64,000 bases of DNA from Pyrococcus furiosus DSM 3638 (lineage in GTDB: Archaea > Methanobacteriota_B > Thermococci > Thermococcales > Thermococcaceae): positions 1,359,318-1,423,317 of the forward strand of contig NC_003413.1 in assembly GCF_000007305.1 (NCBI RefSeq). The letters run 5' to 3'. Both the position numbers and the translations under genes were made by a program. The notes below the pieces were generated by a model. It was not told the DNA's origin and searched no databases. It worked only from the letters and a program-made list of their open reading frames with translations. Of this stretch, positions 62,515 to 64,000 are shown piece by piece. Position 1 is the stretch's first letter. Every line of letters begins with the position of its first letter.

Positions 62515-62534
62515 ATTTACACATAAATGTAAAT
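62515..62534. promoter_or_regulatory. ATTTACA-n6-TGTAAAT inverted repeat upstream of the formate-dehydrogenase-like gene
   Basis: ATTTACA (62515-62521) and TGTAAAT (62528-62534) form a perfect inverted repeat with a 6-base spacer, directly beside the stop codon of the ABC ATPase gene (62535) and 52 bases before the start of the molybdopterin gene, on its promoter side. It is a candidate operator for that gene. The arms resemble GTTTACA/TGTAAAC at 11724-11758. Confidence 0.45.
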
Positions 62535-63308
62535 CTAAAACATCTTCATCAGCCAATCTTCAATAGAAATTGGTTCTATCTTAACAAGCTTCTTTCCTTG
62601 GGAGATTAGGGAATTCACTTTTTCCACATCGTTTATTATCACATTTCCATCCTCAAATATAGCCCTAAATCCTGTCAAATCAGATAGTTCTTTTCCTCTA
62701 TAATTTGCAAGAACCTTGCCATGATAAAGAACCACAAGGGAATCTATTTCTTCAATGTTTGTAAATACGTGAGAGACAATTACTATGTTGAGCTTTTTCT
62801 TTAGCTCCAAAAATGTCCTCATCATACTTCGCTTAGCTATTATATCAACGTTACTAAACGGCTCATCAAGAAATACAGCCCTAGGATTTCCAACAAATGC
62901 TGAAGCTACTAAAAACCTCCTCTTGAACCCCTGGGAAAGCTCTTTAAATCTCTTATTTTTAACTTTATCTAGTTCAAAGAGGGTTATTATTTCATCAGAG
63001 TTATCATTCCCCCTAAGGTGTCCGACGGCACTAAGGTATTCCTTAACTCTGATGTTCGGTGGAAACACAATTTTTTCATACGCAAAACCCAATTCAGAGG
63101 CAGGAACATCCAGATAGTCCCTGCCGAATATCCTTATATTTCCAGAGTCTGGCCTTATTATATTGCTCATAATTTTGATAAAAGTTGTCTTTCCACTTCC
63201 ATTTGGCCCTAGAATAAATGACAGTCCCTCATCAAGTACAAATGAGACATTATCTAGAGCTTTTATTTCTCCGTACGATTTACTTACGTTCCAGCACTCT
63301 AAAAACAT
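62535..63308 (-). CDS. ABC transporter ATPase of the second module (intact)
   Basis: About 257 residues. Walker A GPNGSGKTT, a signature LSQGFKRRF in place of LSGGQ, Walker B VFLDEPFSNVD and the H-loop VSHVF are all intact. It is the uninterrupted paralogue of the frameshifted ATPase at 14349-15150. Start ATG 63308 has GGGGGGAT upstream and overlaps the 3' end of the preceding small membrane protein gene. Its substrate is unknown; it should pair with the permease at the window edge. Confidence 0.87.
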   Translation of the reverse strand: MFLECWNVSKSYGEIKALDNVSFVLDEGLSFILGPNGSGKTTFIKIMSNIIRPDSGNIRIFGRDYLDVPASELGFAYEKIVFPPNIRVKEYLSAVGHLRGNDNSDEIITLFELDKVKNKRFKELSQGFKRRFLVASAFVGNPRAVFLDEPFSNVDIIAKRSMMRTFLELKKKLNIVIVSHVFTNIEEIDSLVVLYHGKVLANYRGKELSDLTGFRAIFEDGNVIINDVEKVNSLISQGKKLVKIEPISIEDWLMKMF

Positions 63309-63693
63309 ATCCCCCCACCACGCCAATTATTATAATAAGGGCTACATGAGGAGTTGGAAATTTAACTTTAGGAAGCAACTTAACGGTAGCTTTGCTATTG
63401 AGGCTCTGAACTACCATCAACACAGCACCTCTGAGGTTAGTAGAAAATCTACCCTTGTGTGTACCTTCATAAGTAACTACGGTAACGTTTTCTCCTTTAA
63501 TGAGATATTCCCCCGCTATGGGAATTGTTATAAGCTTTATATTAACTGCACACGTTTTTGTTTCTTCTTCCCCTTTAGAGACTCCGAAGGATAAAAAGGT
63601 CATTTCTAGGGGATGAGAAGCTAAGAAAGTAATCACTCCTAATGTTCCAGCCAAAAATAGAGATGACAAAATAATCGTCATCCAAAACCTCAA
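63280..63693 (-). CDS. small two-helix membrane protein of the second ABC module
   Basis: 137 residues with an N-terminal membrane helix (about 5-27), an external domain of about 80 residues and a C-terminal helix (VALIIIIGVVGGYVFRVL). Same build and gene order as the protein at 13982-14374, although identity is low. Both neighbours overlap it (ATPase downstream, permease upstream), so it is part of the same operon. No family recognised. Confidence 0.72.
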   Translation of the reverse strand: MRFWMTIILSSLFLAGTLGVITFLASHPLEMTFLSFGVSKGEEETKTCAVNIKLITIPIAGEYLIKGENVTVVTYEGTHKGRFSTNLRGAVLMVVQSLNSKATVKLLPKVKFPTPHVALIIIIGVVGGYVFRVLERK

Positions 63694-64000
63694 TAGTAGT
63701 CACCTCCCTCAAAGATTTTAATTGTTACAAGAGGTGTAATGCCCAATAAGAGCAAACCAACAATGGACGTAAACTTCAACTCCACAAATTCAGGGAAGAG
63801 CATCCATTGAAAGAGGTCTAAGAAAGGAAAAATAAGTTCATTTCCTGGCAGTTCCGACAAGAATGCCCCAACCACTAGGAAAGAGAGTAGAACAGAAAAA
63901 GAGTATTCCCTTGAAGAAACAGAAATTAGCGATGAAAAGAAAATTCCCCAGGTTGAAGCTAAAAATAGCGAAATAAAGAGCTTTAACATAACACCAACTT
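63690..64000 (-). CDS. ABC permease of the second module (partial)
   Basis: The C-terminal part of a membrane protein; it continues beyond the right window edge in an open frame, so an ATG at 63989 is unlikely to be the start. Membrane segments include LFISLFLASTWGIFFSSLI and TSIVGLLLLGITPLV. It resembles the C-terminal half of the permease at 13209-13985 (both have ISxFLAxxWG and a last helix before the stop). It overlaps the small membrane protein gene by four bases. Confidence 0.75.
   Translation of the reverse strand, partial: VGVMLKLFISLFLASTWGIFFSSLISVSSREYSFSVLLSFLVVGAFLSELPGNELIFPFLDLFQWMLFPEFVELKFTSIVGLLLLGITPLVTIKIFEGGDYY

Overview
The window looks like a hyperthermophilic euryarchaeon of the order Thermococcales, almost certainly genus Pyrococcus and most likely P. 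furiosus or a very close relative. The evidence is a set of lineage-typical genes: the Mbx/Mbs complex start, the tungsten oxidoreductase WOR5 with its four-cluster ferredoxin partner, the 123-residue Hjc resolvase, a 398-residue alanine aminotransferase, GatD/GatE, split GMP synthase, PurP, ribosomal proteins L40e, S17e and S19e, an unlinked 5S rRNA, box C/D guide RNAs and a nearly complete copy of the GltPh-type aspartate transporter. Genes are dense, often overlap by a few bases, and have GGTG-type ribosome binding sites and archaeal TATA boxes.

Layout. 1-930: start of the Mbx operon (minus strand) with a SurR-type site in its promoter. 929-3942: a tetraether-lipid-synthase-like radical SAM protein with a small companion, an acetyltransferase and a CPYC redox protein. 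3923-9473: sugar kinase, fucose/arabinose isomerase-like protein, debranching enzyme and GatD. 9474-11698: an orphan DUF104 antitoxin behind a perfect inverted repeat, then GatE. 11807-15150: an ABC exporter-like module whose ATPase is frameshifted, followed by two tandem box C/D sRNAs. 15388-16642: a GltPh-family transporter broken by what appears to be a 23-base deletion in TM8. 16619-22943: radical SAM protein, P-loop ATPase, class V aminotransferase, kinase, L40e, PadR regulator and methylmalonyl-CoA mutase. 23090-27165: a nucleotidyltransferase relic, WOR5 and its ferredoxin (with a displaced C-terminal tail), OsmC, a ubiquitin-like protein and an eroded region. 27166-38101: a SAP plus nuclease-like protein, 5S rRNA, tRNA-Lys, housekeeping genes, AlaAT and a tRNA trio (Cys, Ser, Thr).

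38474-45019: YhbY, S19e, PRC-barrel and DUF447 genes, a surface protein, Hjc and a large Lhr/Ski2-type helicase. 45093-52552: a co-oriented run of seven genes linking two large exported proteins, a CetZ/FtsZ-like tubulin, a membrane protein and three class III signal-peptide (pilin-like) proteins; this is the best candidate for an undescribed system. 52549-56761: hypotheticals, a third box C/D sRNA, GMP synthase subunits and PurP. 56873-60454: a thiamine-type ABC transporter with its binding protein on the opposite strand. 60477-62462: an orphan formate-dehydrogenase-like molybdopterin enzyme. 62535-64000: a second, intact copy of the ABC exporter module seen at 12.4-15.1 kb, running off the window end.

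The window has several small disruptive mutations (GltPh-like transporter, ABC ATPase, WOR5 tail, nucleotidyltransferase). Each is read from the sequence only; assembly error cannot be excluded without read data.
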